DNA of 50,044 nt, from contig JALHRP010000027.1 of NCBI GenBank assembly GCA_022841365.1, forward strand, positions 1 to 50,044, written 5' to 3'. Positions 40,779-49,145 of the stretch are shown in pieces. Position 1 is the first letter of the stretch; each line of letters opens with the position of its first letter. The translations under genes and the position numbers were made by a program. The notes below the pieces were generated by a model. That model searched no databases, was not told the origin of the DNA, and saw only the letters and a list, made by a program, of their open reading frames with translations. Source of the DNA: Chitinophagaceae bacterium. Lineage in GTDB: Bacteria > Bacteroidota > Bacteroidia > Chitinophagales > Chitinophagaceae.

Positions 40779-41654
40779 CTACTCACTAACCACCACAGCA
40801 ATTTTTGTTGATTTCCTGTTTACCGCAAGCCTTGTAATTCCTTTAACCAGCGACAAATTGCCCTTCATTACAACAGGCTGCCAGCCTTTATTATCAGAGA
40901 GATCATTGACAAATAATGTTTTGCCGTCGCTTTGAAGCAGCATGTGCTCATTCAGCCAGGTTAAATGATCCTGTCCGGGCAAAGCTGTACAAATAGTAGT
41001 GATGGTTGATAACTGCGGATCAAATTTTTGAATCAATGATTCTTGACCCTGCACCTGTTGCACAAAGCACATTTGTTTTGTACCCGGAATTTGATGCAGG
41101 CTCCTGCCAATATTGGTTGCAAGAATTGTATCTGCGCCGGTTTTGATATTGTAAAAGTGCAAACTGTTGGGTTTGGAACTATCGCCCAATACAAAAAGTA
41201 ATACCTCTTCATTTGTTACCCATGCATGATAGCCAACAATGAGTTTGTTGATGAGCACATATGCTTCGCCCCCATTGATGGGGTATTTTCCCAGGTTCTG
41301 TTCACCGTTATCCCGTTGAATGATACAGGAAACAAAAGCAGCATCCGGCGTAACCGTTGGTGAATACTCCCGTTCTTTTGTTACCGTTAAATAATAAGTA
41401 GTTTGTGTTTTGTGATTGTATGTTTTGATATTACTTCTGCCACTGTCATCAAATGAAGCATAATAGATGATAGGTTTTGATGGATGGAAAAACGGCTGAT
41501 TATCGTACCATTTGTGGTTGCTGATATTTTTGGGATTGGAAAGAACCACTGTTCCTTTTTTTACAGACAGATCAAAGAGGAGAATCTCAGAACCTGTTTG
41601 AGCTTTTGCAGAAATACAGGCGGCGAATAAAATAAACCAGATTGATTTTTTCAT
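40779..41654 (-). CDS. Secreted TolB-like beta-propeller protein
   Basis: The 291-residue protein has a signal peptide (IWFILFAACISAKAQ) and repeated propeller blades with the PD40/TolB pattern: HKWYDNQPFFHPSKPIIYYASFDDSGRSNI, EYSPTVTPDAAFVSCIIQR, GYHAWVTNEEVLLFVLG, HLTWLNEHMLLQSDG. About five or six blades fit the length. No peptidase domain follows. A role in protein binding in the periplasm is plausible but undefined. Confidence 0.78.
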   Translation of the reverse strand: MKKSIWFILFAACISAKAQTGSEILLFDLSVKKGTVVLSNPKNISNHKWYDNQPFFHPSKPIIYYASFDDSGRSNIKTYNHKTQTTYYLTVTKEREYSPTVTPDAAFVSCIIQRDNGEQNLGKYPINGGEAYVLINKLIVGYHAWVTNEEVLLFVLGDSSKPNSLHFYNIKTGADTILATNIGRSLHQIPGTKQMCFVQQVQGQESLIQKFDPQLSTITTICTALPGQDHLTWLNEHMLLQSDGKTLFVNDLSDNKGWQPVVMKGNLSLVKGITRLAVNRKSTKIAVVVSE

Positions 41655-42006
41655 ACACTAATATAAACAGAGCCATTCGATAAATGAATTATTACGCAAT
41701 TTACTTTGTGTTCTTTGTGCATCCTTTATGTGCTTTGCGCAACAATATTCTGTATTAAATAACGGCTTCAACTATTCTGCTACTTTCTCTTACTCACATC
41801 ATATTCAAGTGAAAAAAAATCATTTAGCAAACTGTCTTAATTCTTCAAAATTGTTAAAGAATTTTAAATGATACCGGTTGTTTTTCAGCGCAGAACAGGC
41901 AGTATAAGGATTTCATTAACAATTTAAAAAAATTGTGGCACGCTTTTCTTAGAAGGGGTAGTATAGAACAAAACAACAATTTTCTAAACCTGTAAAATCG
42001 AACATT
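41655..42006. other. 352-base spacer: 9-base repeats and candidate promoter region, no gene
   Basis: 41702-41740 holds degenerate 9-base units (ACTTTGTGT, TCTTTGTGC, ATCCTTTAT, GTGCTTTGC) similar in wording to those at 11289-11306. Further right, the sequence TGGCACG at 41936-41942 lies about 65 bases before the Gly-zipper gene and resembles the -24 box of a sigma-54 promoter. The expected TTGC at -12 reads TCTT, so this is weak. Nothing else was recognised. Confidence 0.5.
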
Positions 42007-42441
42007 ATGAAACAACTTTTAACCGCATTATCACTTGTTGCAGTATTCGCATCCTGCAAAAGCAAAACAGAAACAAGTACCGATCAAACGAAAGTTTTAT
42101 CAGCTACTGATTCAATAGAGTTTGCAAACTTCCAGGCATGGAAAGAACAACAGGCAGAAGAAAAAGCAATCAACTCACAACGTACAGTCAGATATGCTGA
42201 ACGCAGAACTGCAGTTGCAACCTCTGCTCCTGCTTCAAACACATCAACCACTGCAGCAAAGAAAAAAGGCTGGAGTAAAGCAGCTAAAGGTGCAGTGATT
42301 GGTGGTGTATCCGGCGCAGTAATCGGAGGTGTGGTGAGTAAACGTAACCGTGTAGCCGGTGTTGCAATTGGAACTGTTTTAGGTGGTGGTGTTGGTTATG
42401 GTATTGGTCGCTCAATGGATAAAAAAGATGGCAGGTACTAA
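42007..42441 (+). CDS. Glycine-zipper (YMGG-like) lipoprotein
   Basis: The 144-residue protein has a lipoprotein signal (LSLVAVFASC, Cys about residue 17), then a charged linker rich in Gln, Glu, Ser and Thr. The C-terminal glycine-zipper membrane hairpin consists of AAKGAVIGGVSGAVIGGVVS, a KRNR turn and VAGVAIGTVLGGGVGYGIG. Zippers of this type form helix pairs in the outer membrane or periplasm and are common stress-envelope proteins. It is a single gene with a strong terminator. Confidence 0.85.
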   Translation: MKQLLTALSLVAVFASCKSKTETSTDQTKVLSATDSIEFANFQAWKEQQAEEKAINSQRTVRYAERRTAVATSAPASNTSTTAAKKKGWSKAAKGAVIGGVSGAVIGGVVSKRNRVAGVAIGTVLGGGVGYGIGRSMDKKDGRY

Positions 42442-42461
42442 TAATACGTTCAATTGATCTC

Positions 42462-42506
42462 AGCAGCATTCCTGTATGAAACGATACGGGGATGCTGCTT
42501 TTTTTT
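42462..42506 (+). terminator. Terminator of the Gly-zipper gene
   Basis: A 16-base stem (42462-42477 with 42484-42499) using AGCAGCAT/ATGCTGCT plus wobble pairs in the inner half, loop of six bases, then T through 42506. It lies just before the GTG start of the next gene. Confidence 0.9.
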
Positions 42507-42523
42507 AATAAACTCTTTTAACT

Positions 42524-43465
42524 GTGAACATAGTAGACTTTTTTCTTTGTGCCGTTATACTTCTTGTAACCTGGATTGGTTATAAAAAAGGTGCTGCAGA
42601 AATCATTCTCGATATGCTTAAATGGGCTGCCAGTATTGCCTGCAGCTTAACCGTTTATTATTATACTGCAGATCTTGCAGAAACCTACGAACCGCATTTT
42701 ACACAGTTTCATTTTCCGGTTATTACAGGTATTGTTTTTATGTTTTCTTATTTGTTTCTTTCCATGCTTCAGCGCTGGATTGTAAACAGAGGTGAGCAAA
42801 GCAATAAAAAATCGCTGGCAGATAAAGTAAGTGGTCTTATTCCCGGTTTGCTCATGGGCATTCTCATCAGCATTGTTATTGGCAGGCTGCTTACTTACTC
42901 TGTGATTGATGAAGTGAGCAGAGAGGCAGATAAAAGTGAAATCACCACAACGTTTACGCCGTATACAAAATTAGTAGAAGATAAAATTTCGCCGCTTGTT
43001 ACACATTACATCACACCAAAAATTGCATCGGCCAATACATCTGTAACAACGGAAGCAGACTTTAAAACAGAAACATTTTTTGATCGTCCGGATCTTGAAT
43101 ATGAAATGCTGCTGCTTGTAAACGAAGAGAGAAGACAACATCATTTAAAACCGCTTGCAACAGATCTTAAGATGAAAGAAGTTGCACGTGCACATTCAAA
43201 AGATATGTTTACAAGAGGTTTTTTTGCGCATACCACACCGGATGGCATCAATCCTTTTCAACGGATGAAAACAGCAGGCATCAGCTATAAAAAAGCAGGC
43301 GAAAACCTGGCCCTTGCTCAAACACTTGCAGAAGCGCATAAAGGATTGATGCAATCTCCCGGCCACCGTGCGGCCATATTAAACCCGGCTTTTGGCCGGG
43401 TTGGAATTGCTGTAATTGATGGCGGTAAAAAAGGGTTGATGATTTCGCAGGAGTTCAGAGATTAA
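42524..43465 (+). CDS. CvpA-CAP fusion membrane protein
   Basis: The 313-residue protein joins two families. Residues about 1-120 form a CvpA-like domain with four hydrophobic helices (IVDFFLCAVILLVTWIGYKKG, MLKWAASIACSLTVYYY, VITGIVFMFSYLFLSML, LIPGLLMGILISIVIG). After a linker, residues about 190-313 are a CAP/SCP domain: LVNEERRQHHLKPLATDLKMKEVARAHSKDM, FFAHTTPDGINPFQRM, GENLALAQT and SPGHRAAILNPAFGRVGIAV, with the two His and Glu of the CAP cavity present. The start is GTG at 42524. The CAP part should lie outside the inner membrane. Function of the pairing is unknown. Confidence 0.87.
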   Translation: MNIVDFFLCAVILLVTWIGYKKGAAEIILDMLKWAASIACSLTVYYYTADLAETYEPHFTQFHFPVITGIVFMFSYLFLSMLQRWIVNRGEQSNKKSLADKVSGLIPGLLMGILISIVIGRLLTYSVIDEVSREADKSEITTTFTPYTKLVEDKISPLVTHYITPKIASANTSVTTEADFKTETFFDRPDLEYEMLLLVNEERRQHHLKPLATDLKMKEVARAHSKDMFTRGFFAHTTPDGINPFQRMKTAGISYKKAGENLALAQTLAEAHKGLMQSPGHRAAILNPAFGRVGIAVIDGGKKGLMISQEFRD

Positions 43466-43469
43466 CTGT

Positions 43470-44966
43470 TTATTTCAAACTCCATTCAAAAAATGCATCC
43501 ACATCTTTTTTAAACTGAATCATATCGGGCAGGTTGATATAATACATGTGACCTGAGTTATAAAAATAATGCTTGATGTTCTTTTGCTGTTCGGGACGTA
43601 AAAACAAATGTGCCACATCATACTTAGCTGTAAAATAAGGTGTAGCAAAATCATAATAGCCACTGCCAACATACACTTTTAAAGCAGGGTTCTTTGCCAT
43701 CGCATCACGTAAACTTTCACCCACATTTAAAAACTGATTCTGTACATTGTTATAATTCCACGGATAAACATTGCCGAAAATATTGTACGGCTTCTCATCT
43801 TTAAAGTTGAGTTCTTTTTGAAAATAATCGTTGAGTGCACTGGTGAATGGCCCGTCAATATTGGTGAATGATGGATCATGACTGACTGTTTCACCGGCAT
43901 CGTCCAGATCTCTTCCTGTAAACCGTGCATCTAAGCGGCCAACAATCAACCCATCTTTTCGGCGCAGCTCTTTCCAGAACCTGCCTTCTTCTACACGAAG
44001 ATTTGCTTTCAAACAAAACTCTTTACTCAAACCTGTATAATAACTCATCTTCTCTGCAATGCGGTCTGTTTCTGCAGCAGTTAATGAAGTTCCTTTCAAC
44101 AAAGCAGTTGCATATTCGCCCATTGCAAACTCTTCACTTTCTTTAATGGTCTTATCGAAATCGGCTTGCAAAGCAGGTGCTAGTTTTTTATGATACCAGG
44201 CTGCAGCAGTATAAGATGGTATATACAAAACCCTTGGTAAATCATTACCAACATAATAATCATTGGTACCAAAATTTAATACTGGTGATATTAAAAAGAT
44301 ACCATTGAAATAAATGCGGTAACTGTCCTGTAAAAATTTAGCTAAGCCTGCTGCTCTTGTGGTGCCATAACTTTCACCTGCCAGAAATTTTGCAGAACCC
44401 CAACGTTCGTAGCGTGAAAGAAAATGACGGATAAAGGAACCAACCGATTGCACATCTTCAACAAAACCATGAAACTGCTTTGGACTTTCACCTGCAGCAG
44501 CACGGCTGTAACCGGTTGCAACAGGATCAATAAACACCAGATCAGTTTTATCGAGCCAGCTGTATTCATTGTTAATCACTTTATATGGTGGTGCAGTAGC
44601 TGTTCCATCGTCTTTTAATTGTACAAGTCTTGGTCCCAATGCACCCATGTGCAACCAAACAGAAGAAGAACCGGGACCGCCGTTGAATGTAAATGTTACA
44701 GGACGCTTAGCTGCATCTTCATTATCTTTTTTATAATAAGTGAAAAATACTTTTGCTATCAGCTTGCCCGTATCATTTTTCAAATCGAGATAACCGGTAT
44801 GTGCTGTATAATCCATTTTTTTACCCGCAATGGTCACGGAACTTTTCGTAACAACCACCTGCACGCCGGCAGGTATAAAATCTTTTGCATCTGCAGCTGT
44901 ATACTTTTGTGCCTGTAACAGTGTGCAGAAAATGAAAAAGGCACTGAATAGAAAAAAGAAACGCAT
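43470..44966 (-). CDS. Serine carboxypeptidase-like peptidase (S10 family)
   Basis: The 498-residue protein has a signal peptide (FFFLFSAFFIFCTLLQAQ) and an S10 peptidase fold. Seen: oxyanion-side PVTFTFNGGPGSSSVWLHMGALGPR, DLVFIDPVATGYSRA, nucleophile AGESYGTTRAAGLA, the acidic residue in YVGSGYYDFATPYF, and catalytic His near NSGHMYYINLPD. Length is usual for bacterial S10. It is probably a periplasmic or secreted carboxypeptidase. It ends 4 bases from the stop of the CvpA-CAP gene, convergent. Confidence 0.93.
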   Translation of the reverse strand: MRFFFLFSAFFIFCTLLQAQKYTAADAKDFIPAGVQVVVTKSSVTIAGKKMDYTAHTGYLDLKNDTGKLIAKVFFTYYKKDNEDAAKRPVTFTFNGGPGSSSVWLHMGALGPRLVQLKDDGTATAPPYKVINNEYSWLDKTDLVFIDPVATGYSRAAAGESPKQFHGFVEDVQSVGSFIRHFLSRYERWGSAKFLAGESYGTTRAAGLAKFLQDSYRIYFNGIFLISPVLNFGTNDYYVGNDLPRVLYIPSYTAAAWYHKKLAPALQADFDKTIKESEEFAMGEYATALLKGTSLTAAETDRIAEKMSYYTGLSKEFCLKANLRVEEGRFWKELRRKDGLIVGRLDARFTGRDLDDAGETVSHDPSFTNIDGPFTSALNDYFQKELNFKDEKPYNIFGNVYPWNYNNVQNQFLNVGESLRDAMAKNPALKVYVGSGYYDFATPYFTAKYDVAHLFLRPEQQKNIKHYFYNSGHMYYINLPDMIQFKKDVDAFFEWSLK

Positions 44967-45064
44967 AGAATAGGTTTTTAGAATCAGGAAGATACAGATT
45001 TATTCAACCTGCTCCTTTCTAATATCCGGTTGAGATTAGCTGTTTTTGATCCAATTAAGTTTCG

Positions 45065-45072
45065 TACATTTG
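45065..45072 (+). promoter_or_regulatory. Promoter -7 element of the RRM gene
   Basis: TACATTTG at 45065-45072 matches TAnnTTTG. A TTG at 45046-45048 is 16 bases upstream, closer than the usual 19. The start codon is 18 bases downstream of the element. Confidence 0.55.
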
Positions 45073-45090
45073 ATTTAATTAATAAGTATT

Positions 45091-45372
45091 ATGACTCTTT
45101 TTGTAGCTGGTCTCCCCTACGATCTCGATGATGCAGAGCTGGAAGAAATTTTTGAAAAGTGCGGTCCTGTGATTTCTGCCAAAGTATCTATTGACAGAGA
45201 AACAGGCAAAAGCCGTGGCTTTGGCTTTGTAAAAATGAAAAATGCCCAGGATGGTAAAGATGCCATTGAACTTCTCAATGATATTACATTAGGAAGAAAT
45301 AAAAAACCTCTGGTGGTAAAAGAAGCAGAAGAAAGAGGCCCCGGCGGTGGTGGCGGTGGCTACAGAAGATAA
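45091..45372 (+). CDS. RNA recognition motif (RRM) protein
   Basis: The 93-residue protein is a single RRM with RNP2 LFVAGLP at residues 3-9 and RNP1 RGFGFVKM near residue 42. A short Gly-rich Arg-ended tail (GGGGGGYRR) follows. Such small RRM proteins in Bacteroidota and cyanobacteria bind RNA, often in cold response. Binding specificity is unknown. Confidence 0.93.
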   Translation: MTLFVAGLPYDLDDAELEEIFEKCGPVISAKVSIDRETGKSRGFGFVKMKNAQDGKDAIELLNDITLGRNKKPLVVKEAEERGPGGGGGGYRR

Positions 45373-45465
45373 CCCCTGCATGTAAGACTGTTGTTTGCCC
45401 AAACATTTACGAAAAATTAATCCTTTGTTTACTTTAAGGTAATCAAAGGCAGCTAACTATGTGAT

Positions 45466-45546
45466 ATGAAAACAAAATCAGTTCCTGCAGTAAGTATTGG
45501 CATTTATTTTTTATTGTTCCTGCTCATTTATCTTACTTCTCATTAA
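45466..45546 (+). CDS. Candidate 26-residue single-pass membrane peptide
   Basis: ATG at 45466 opens a 26-codon frame ending TAA at 45544: a charged start (MKTKSVPAVS) and one hydrophobic helix (IGIYFLLFLLIYLTSH). The size, positive N-terminus and single helix are typical of small membrane proteins. It lies between the RRM and dodecin genes, in the same direction. No conservation could be checked, and chance frames of this length are common, so this is only a candidate. Confidence 0.4.
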   Translation: MKTKSVPAVSIGIYFLLFLLIYLTSH

Positions 45547-45621
45547 ATGGCAGTTGCGTTTGTGTAACAGATGATTTACCTTAACGAGGTAAATTCAATT
45601 GTTCATTTTAAATAATCTGTT

Positions 45622-45822
45622 ATGCCAATTGTAAAAGTGATTGAAGTGATTGCTTCATCTGAAAAAGGAATTGATGATGCCGTACGTTTAGCGGTTGAAG
45701 AAGCATCAAAAACAGTACGAAACATTGATTCTGTATATGTACAGGATATAAAAGCACATGTAAGGGATGGTAAGGTAACCACCTTTGGATGTGTTTGTAA
45801 AATTTCTTTCCGGTTAGATTAA
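45622..45822 (+). CDS. Dodecin family protein
   Basis: The 66-residue protein is dodecin: VKVIEVIASSEKGIDDAVRLAVEEASKTVRNIDSVYVQDIKAHVRDGKVTTF, the beta-alpha-beta-beta order, then VCKISFRLD. Dodecins form 12-subunit shells that store FMN/riboflavin or coenzyme A. The usual flavin-stacking Trp is replaced by Tyr (SVYVQDI), so the ligand may differ. It is the last gene before a terminator. Confidence 0.93.
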   Translation: MPIVKVIEVIASSEKGIDDAVRLAVEEASKTVRNIDSVYVQDIKAHVRDGKVTTFGCVCKISFRLD

Positions 45823-45837
45823 TTCCGGAGTATTTCA

Positions 45838-45864
45838 AAGCCCTGCATAACTGCAGGGCTTTTA
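45838..45864 (+). terminator. Terminator of the dodecin gene
   Basis: Stem AAGCCCTGCA / TGCAGGGCTT (45838-45847, 45852-45861), loop TAAC, then TTACTTT. It overlaps the 3' end of the convergent gene and may serve both. Confidence 0.82.
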
Positions 45865-46530
45865 CTTTATAATGTACACCAACCTGATCCCTAATGGAAT
45901 GGTAACGGTTGTATAACTGCCGGTTGCTGCCGGATCAAACAACGGAAAAAAATCATTAAACTCATTCACTGCACAGGTGTTTGGTTCGCTGTACTTGATA
46001 CGGTGAAATTTCTGCCGCACACCAAGGCCTATATAAAATTCAAACATCCATTTATCCGAATCAAAAAGTTGTTCCTGCAACCCTGCCCTGAAACTAACAT
46101 CAACCACATCTCTTATATTTTTATACGAAGTAAATTTTTGGTAAGCCGGAACACCGTTCACACAATCCATCCCCAGCCAGTCATTTTCTTTACGAACCGT
46201 GTGTTTATACATCAGCACCAGTTCTGTAAATCCTTTCATTTTTTTACCGGAGTACCAACGAACTGTAGGCCGTAAATGAAAGCCACTCATCGGGCGTCTT
46301 TCGGCAAGCACATCTCTTGCAATATAAATGGCTGCATCGCCACCAACAGAAAATGCAGGTCGCAACTTCTTTTCTACTCCTGCAGAAAAATTGGTCTCAA
46401 CAGGATCCACCAATCCCAACGGACTGATACGTACAGCAAACTGATAATTGCCGGCTTTTTTTTTCTGATCCTGAGCACCTGCAGTATACACACACATACC
46501 TATCCAACAGAACAAACAAATAAACTTCAT
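45862..46530 (-). CDS. Outer-membrane beta-barrel-like protein (DUF3575-like)
   Basis: The 222-residue protein has a signal peptide (LFCWIGMCVYTAGAQ) and alternating amphipathic strands: YQFAVRISPLGLVDPVETNFSAGVEKKLR, FHLRPTVRWYSGKKMKGFTELVLMYKH, WMFEFYIGLGVRQKFHR, TVTIPLGIRLVYIIK. The pattern fits small outer-membrane barrels of the DUF3575 type. It is 6 bases downstream of an LVIVD lipoprotein gene, making a three-gene unit. Function unknown. Confidence 0.75.
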   Translation of the reverse strand: MKFICLFCWIGMCVYTAGAQDQKKKAGNYQFAVRISPLGLVDPVETNFSAGVEKKLRPAFSVGGDAAIYIARDVLAERRPMSGFHLRPTVRWYSGKKMKGFTELVLMYKHTVRKENDWLGMDCVNGVPAYQKFTSYKNIRDVVDVSFRAGLQEQLFDSDKWMFEFYIGLGVRQKFHRIKYSEPNTCAVNEFNDFFPLFDPAATGSYTTVTIPLGIRLVYIIK

Positions 46531-46536
46531 GAATGA

Positions 46537-47301
46537 TTATTGAATGGTAGTGAGCAATTGCGGATTGCGTTGATCGGTAATATTATACAGCATGGCGCCT
46601 GTGCCTGTCCAGCAAATCAATACATCGTTGTAAGGAATTACATCAATGTACCAATTTGCATCATTGAGCGTTTTTATTTGCACGGGTTGATAGGCTTTGC
46701 TGATATCAAATACTCTCAATCCACCCATTTTATCGCATACATATAGCACATCATCTTTGTAACCAAGTCCATATGGTTCGCCAACAAATACAACACTCTT
46801 CTGCACCGGGTTCAATACATTTTTAATGTCGTAACAGGCAAGTATACTTTGCACTCCTCCGCATTCACCATTTACACGAAGCGTAGCATAAGCAACTGTA
46901 TCCTTTGCTACCACCGGATCGCAGCGGCGTAATACAGTGGGCGAAACCGCCACACTCAGCTTTACAGGATTTTCAGGATTGTCTATAGAAAAGATATGTA
47001 CCACACTGGTACTGCCAATAAACAGTTTGTCTTTAAAAGGAAATATGGTTTCAATTTCAAAACCAACTCTGGTGGTTTTAATGAGCTGAGGATTGGCAGC
47101 GTCCTGTATTTTAAATACACTCAGATTTTCCTGATCAACGGCGTACAGATAATTTCCAACAATGGCAAATCTTGCCAATGATCCGCCCTGACCGGAAGGT
47201 GACGGTGCAAATGCATTTACTTCAGCACCACCTTTACTGCATTGCAAAAACAAAAAAGTTGAAATAAATAACCAGGCTGTTATAATGAGTTTCTGTTGCA
47301 T
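46537..47301 (-). CDS. LVIVD-repeat lipoprotein
   Basis: The 254-residue protein has a lipoprotein signal (LFISTFLFLQC). Repeated beta-propeller blades of the LVIVD type follow: ARFAIVGNYLYAVDQENLSVFKIQD, ETIFPFKDKLFIGSTSVVHIFSID, PYGLGYKDDVLYVCDKMGGLRVFDIS, IDVIPYNDVLICWTGTGAMLYNIT. Each blade ends with a hydrophobic-aspartate pattern followed by NP or xxP. Start 47301 gives the lipoprotein signal; the frame extends to 47325 only into the previous gene's end. It is surface or periplasmic; partner unknown. Confidence 0.85.
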   Translation of the reverse strand: MQQKLIITAWLFISTFLFLQCSKGGAEVNAFAPSPSGQGGSLARFAIVGNYLYAVDQENLSVFKIQDAANPQLIKTTRVGFEIETIFPFKDKLFIGSTSVVHIFSIDNPENPVKLSVAVSPTVLRRCDPVVAKDTVAYATLRVNGECGGVQSILACYDIKNVLNPVQKSVVFVGEPYGLGYKDDVLYVCDKMGGLRVFDISKAYQPVQIKTLNDANWYIDVIPYNDVLICWTGTGAMLYNITDQRNPQLLTTIQ

Positions 47302-47312
47302 AGATGTTTGTT

Positions 47313-47840
47313 TTAACGACGGCATTTGGGATCTTTTACCAGTTCAAGTTTCCAATCAACCACAATTCCTTTTGAATGATCAACACATTCAAAAAAGACA
47401 TTGGTTGCCGGCGGATACTCACTGTTATGATAGGGAAAAACATTGTTTAATCGCTTTACCAGTATTGGGTTTTGCGGATTGTTAAGATCAAAGACCAGCA
47501 GATCATTAAAATTATTGACGTACAGGTATTGATTCTTCACTGATATTTCTGTGCTGAAGGGAACACGTAAAAAAGAAATCTTTCGTGGCTGATTCCGGTT
47601 ACTGATGTCAATCAGGTGAACACCTTTGTTGATATCATTTTGCAACAACAGGTTGCCGATTACATACACTTTACCGGGCTTTTCAATAGCCTTTGGGGTT
47701 TCTACAGCAATGTCGTCCAGATTACCGGCTTGTGCATAAACAGGCACATACGCTTCCATTGTTCCTGTGCCAAACCTTATGTTATCAGTACATCCCCAGA
47801 GTAAGAAGGGGAACAGCAGAAATTGAAGTTTCTTTTTCAT
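47313..47840 (-). CDS. LVIVD-like lipoprotein, first gene of a three-gene unit
   Basis: The 175-residue protein has a lipoprotein signal (FLLFPFLLWGC). Two or three LVIVD-type blades follow: KVYVIGNLLLQNDINKGVHLIDISNRNQPRKISFL, VKNQYLYVNNFNDLLVFDLNNPQNPILVKRL. A C-terminal segment carries conserved-looking Cys residues (FFECVDHSKG and DPKCRR). It is shorter than the next gene, which has five or so blades. It begins 11 bases before the next start in a same-strand set with the barrel protein. Confidence 0.78.
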   Translation of the reverse strand: MKKKLQFLLFPFLLWGCTDNIRFGTGTMEAYVPVYAQAGNLDDIAVETPKAIEKPGKVYVIGNLLLQNDINKGVHLIDISNRNQPRKISFLRVPFSTEISVKNQYLYVNNFNDLLVFDLNNPQNPILVKRLNNVFPYHNSEYPPATNVFFECVDHSKGIVVDWKLELVKDPKCRR

Positions 47841-48025
47841 AAGCAGTTTTGTTGATGTGATGATACAAAAACGAAATGAGATGCTGCTTTACATTTGAAA
47901 AAAATCTTCTGTAAAACAGTTTTCTAAAGTTAACCTTCCGGCCGTATAGATTTTTCACATAAAGATGAGCCAGTTGAAGCAGCAATTGGCATGATTTTTT
48001 AAGCTGTATCTGAAAATAAAAGATC

Positions 48026-48541
48026 ATGATTAAGAAGACCTTACTTTTAGCCAGCACCCTATTGGCCTTTTCAGTTGTTTTCTTTGCCTGCAAAAAAAAC
48101 GGCGGTGAAACTACGAACCTCAGTGTACATTTAACCGATGCTCCTTACGATGCATCTGAAGTAAATGTTGAAATTTTAGAGGTAAACGTAAAATTCACCG
48201 ACGACAGCAGCGGCTGGCTCACTGTACCTACTGTAGCCGGTATTTACAATTTGCTTGAACTGCAAAACGGAATAGACACTCTCTTGGCGGTTGGTCCGGT
48301 ACCAAGAGGATTGCTGAAAGAGGTGCGTTTTGTTTTAGGAACAAACAACAGTATTGTTATAAACAATACAATCTACCCCTTAACTATTCCAAGCGGTGGA
48401 TCGTCCGGATTAAAGATTAAAGTGAATAAAAACCTGGCAGCATCTGTAGATTCTATTCTGATAGATTTTGACGCAGCGCTATCAATTATTAAAGAAAGTA
48501 ATGGCAGTTATTCATTAAAACCGGTATTGAAATTGAAATAG
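48026..48541 (+). CDS. DUF4382 lipoprotein
   Basis: The 171-residue protein has a lipoprotein signal (LLASTLLAFSVVFFAC, Cys about residue 22). A DUF4382 domain starts with LSVHLTDAPYDASEVNVEILEVNV. It continues with GWLTVPTVAGIYNLLELQNG, VGPVPRGLLKEVRFVLG and LKIKVNKNLAASVDSILIDFDAALSII. The family is exported and beta-rich; its role is unknown. It is a single gene with a strong terminator. Confidence 0.9.
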   Translation: MIKKTLLLASTLLAFSVVFFACKKNGGETTNLSVHLTDAPYDASEVNVEILEVNVKFTDDSSGWLTVPTVAGIYNLLELQNGIDTLLAVGPVPRGLLKEVRFVLGTNNSIVINNTIYPLTIPSGGSSGLKIKVNKNLAASVDSILIDFDAALSIIKESNGSYSLKPVLKLK

Positions 48542-48561
48542 AGAACTTTTAAACATTTCAG

Positions 48562-48593
48562 AAAAAGCGGCAGTAAATACTGCCGCTTTTTTA
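48562..48593 (+). terminator. Terminator of the DUF4382 gene
   Basis: Stem AAAAAGCGGCAGTA / TACTGCCGCTTTTT (48562-48575, 48578-48591), loop AA, with six T at 48587-48592. Strong. Confidence 0.92.
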
Positions 48594-49145
48594 TTACCTA
48601 TACTCGTAAACACCTACTTGAATCAGAATCATATATATAATTTTCTACAGGTAACTTTAAATTTTACTACATAAAAACACGTAATATTTAAGGTGCTGAT
48701 TTTTTGAAAGTAAAACCGATTAAAATAATTTTGTATATCGTTTAGCTATAAACATAACCGTTTTTCTAAACTTTAAACGTGCTCTTTAAAAAAACTGAAT
48801 AAAAGCTTTGTCTTAAAATGTAATACCGGAGTTTTAATAACAACACAAGAACAATGATTGATATACTCAATTTTACTACTTGAAAATGTTTTAGAATAAC
48901 CCGGGAAACAAAAAGAGAAATGAGTTGGTAGCAGCATACATGAATCCGGTGATAGTCTGGCCATTTCAATAAAAGATCACAGTCCGGGATAAAACAACAT
49001 TTCTTTTCTTAGTTAAACAGACATTGAACCTGTGAACGCATTTGCAAGTTCCTTTGCTGATAAAGACAGGCTGGCATTGAATTACAACAGTTCTTTCAAA
49101 TACATACTGCACACAGCAACTATGTATAACTAATTTTATCTTGGA
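48594..49145. other. 552-base region without an intact gene, probably decayed
   Basis: The region is A/T-rich. Short open frames on the minus strand at 48766-49157 have no recognisable sequence or starts. A plus-strand frame over 49030-49135 (with ADKDRLALNYNSSFKYILH) is too short to assign and ends in a stop just before the Crp-like fragment. No hairpin beyond the terminator at its left end was noted. Confidence 0.45.
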
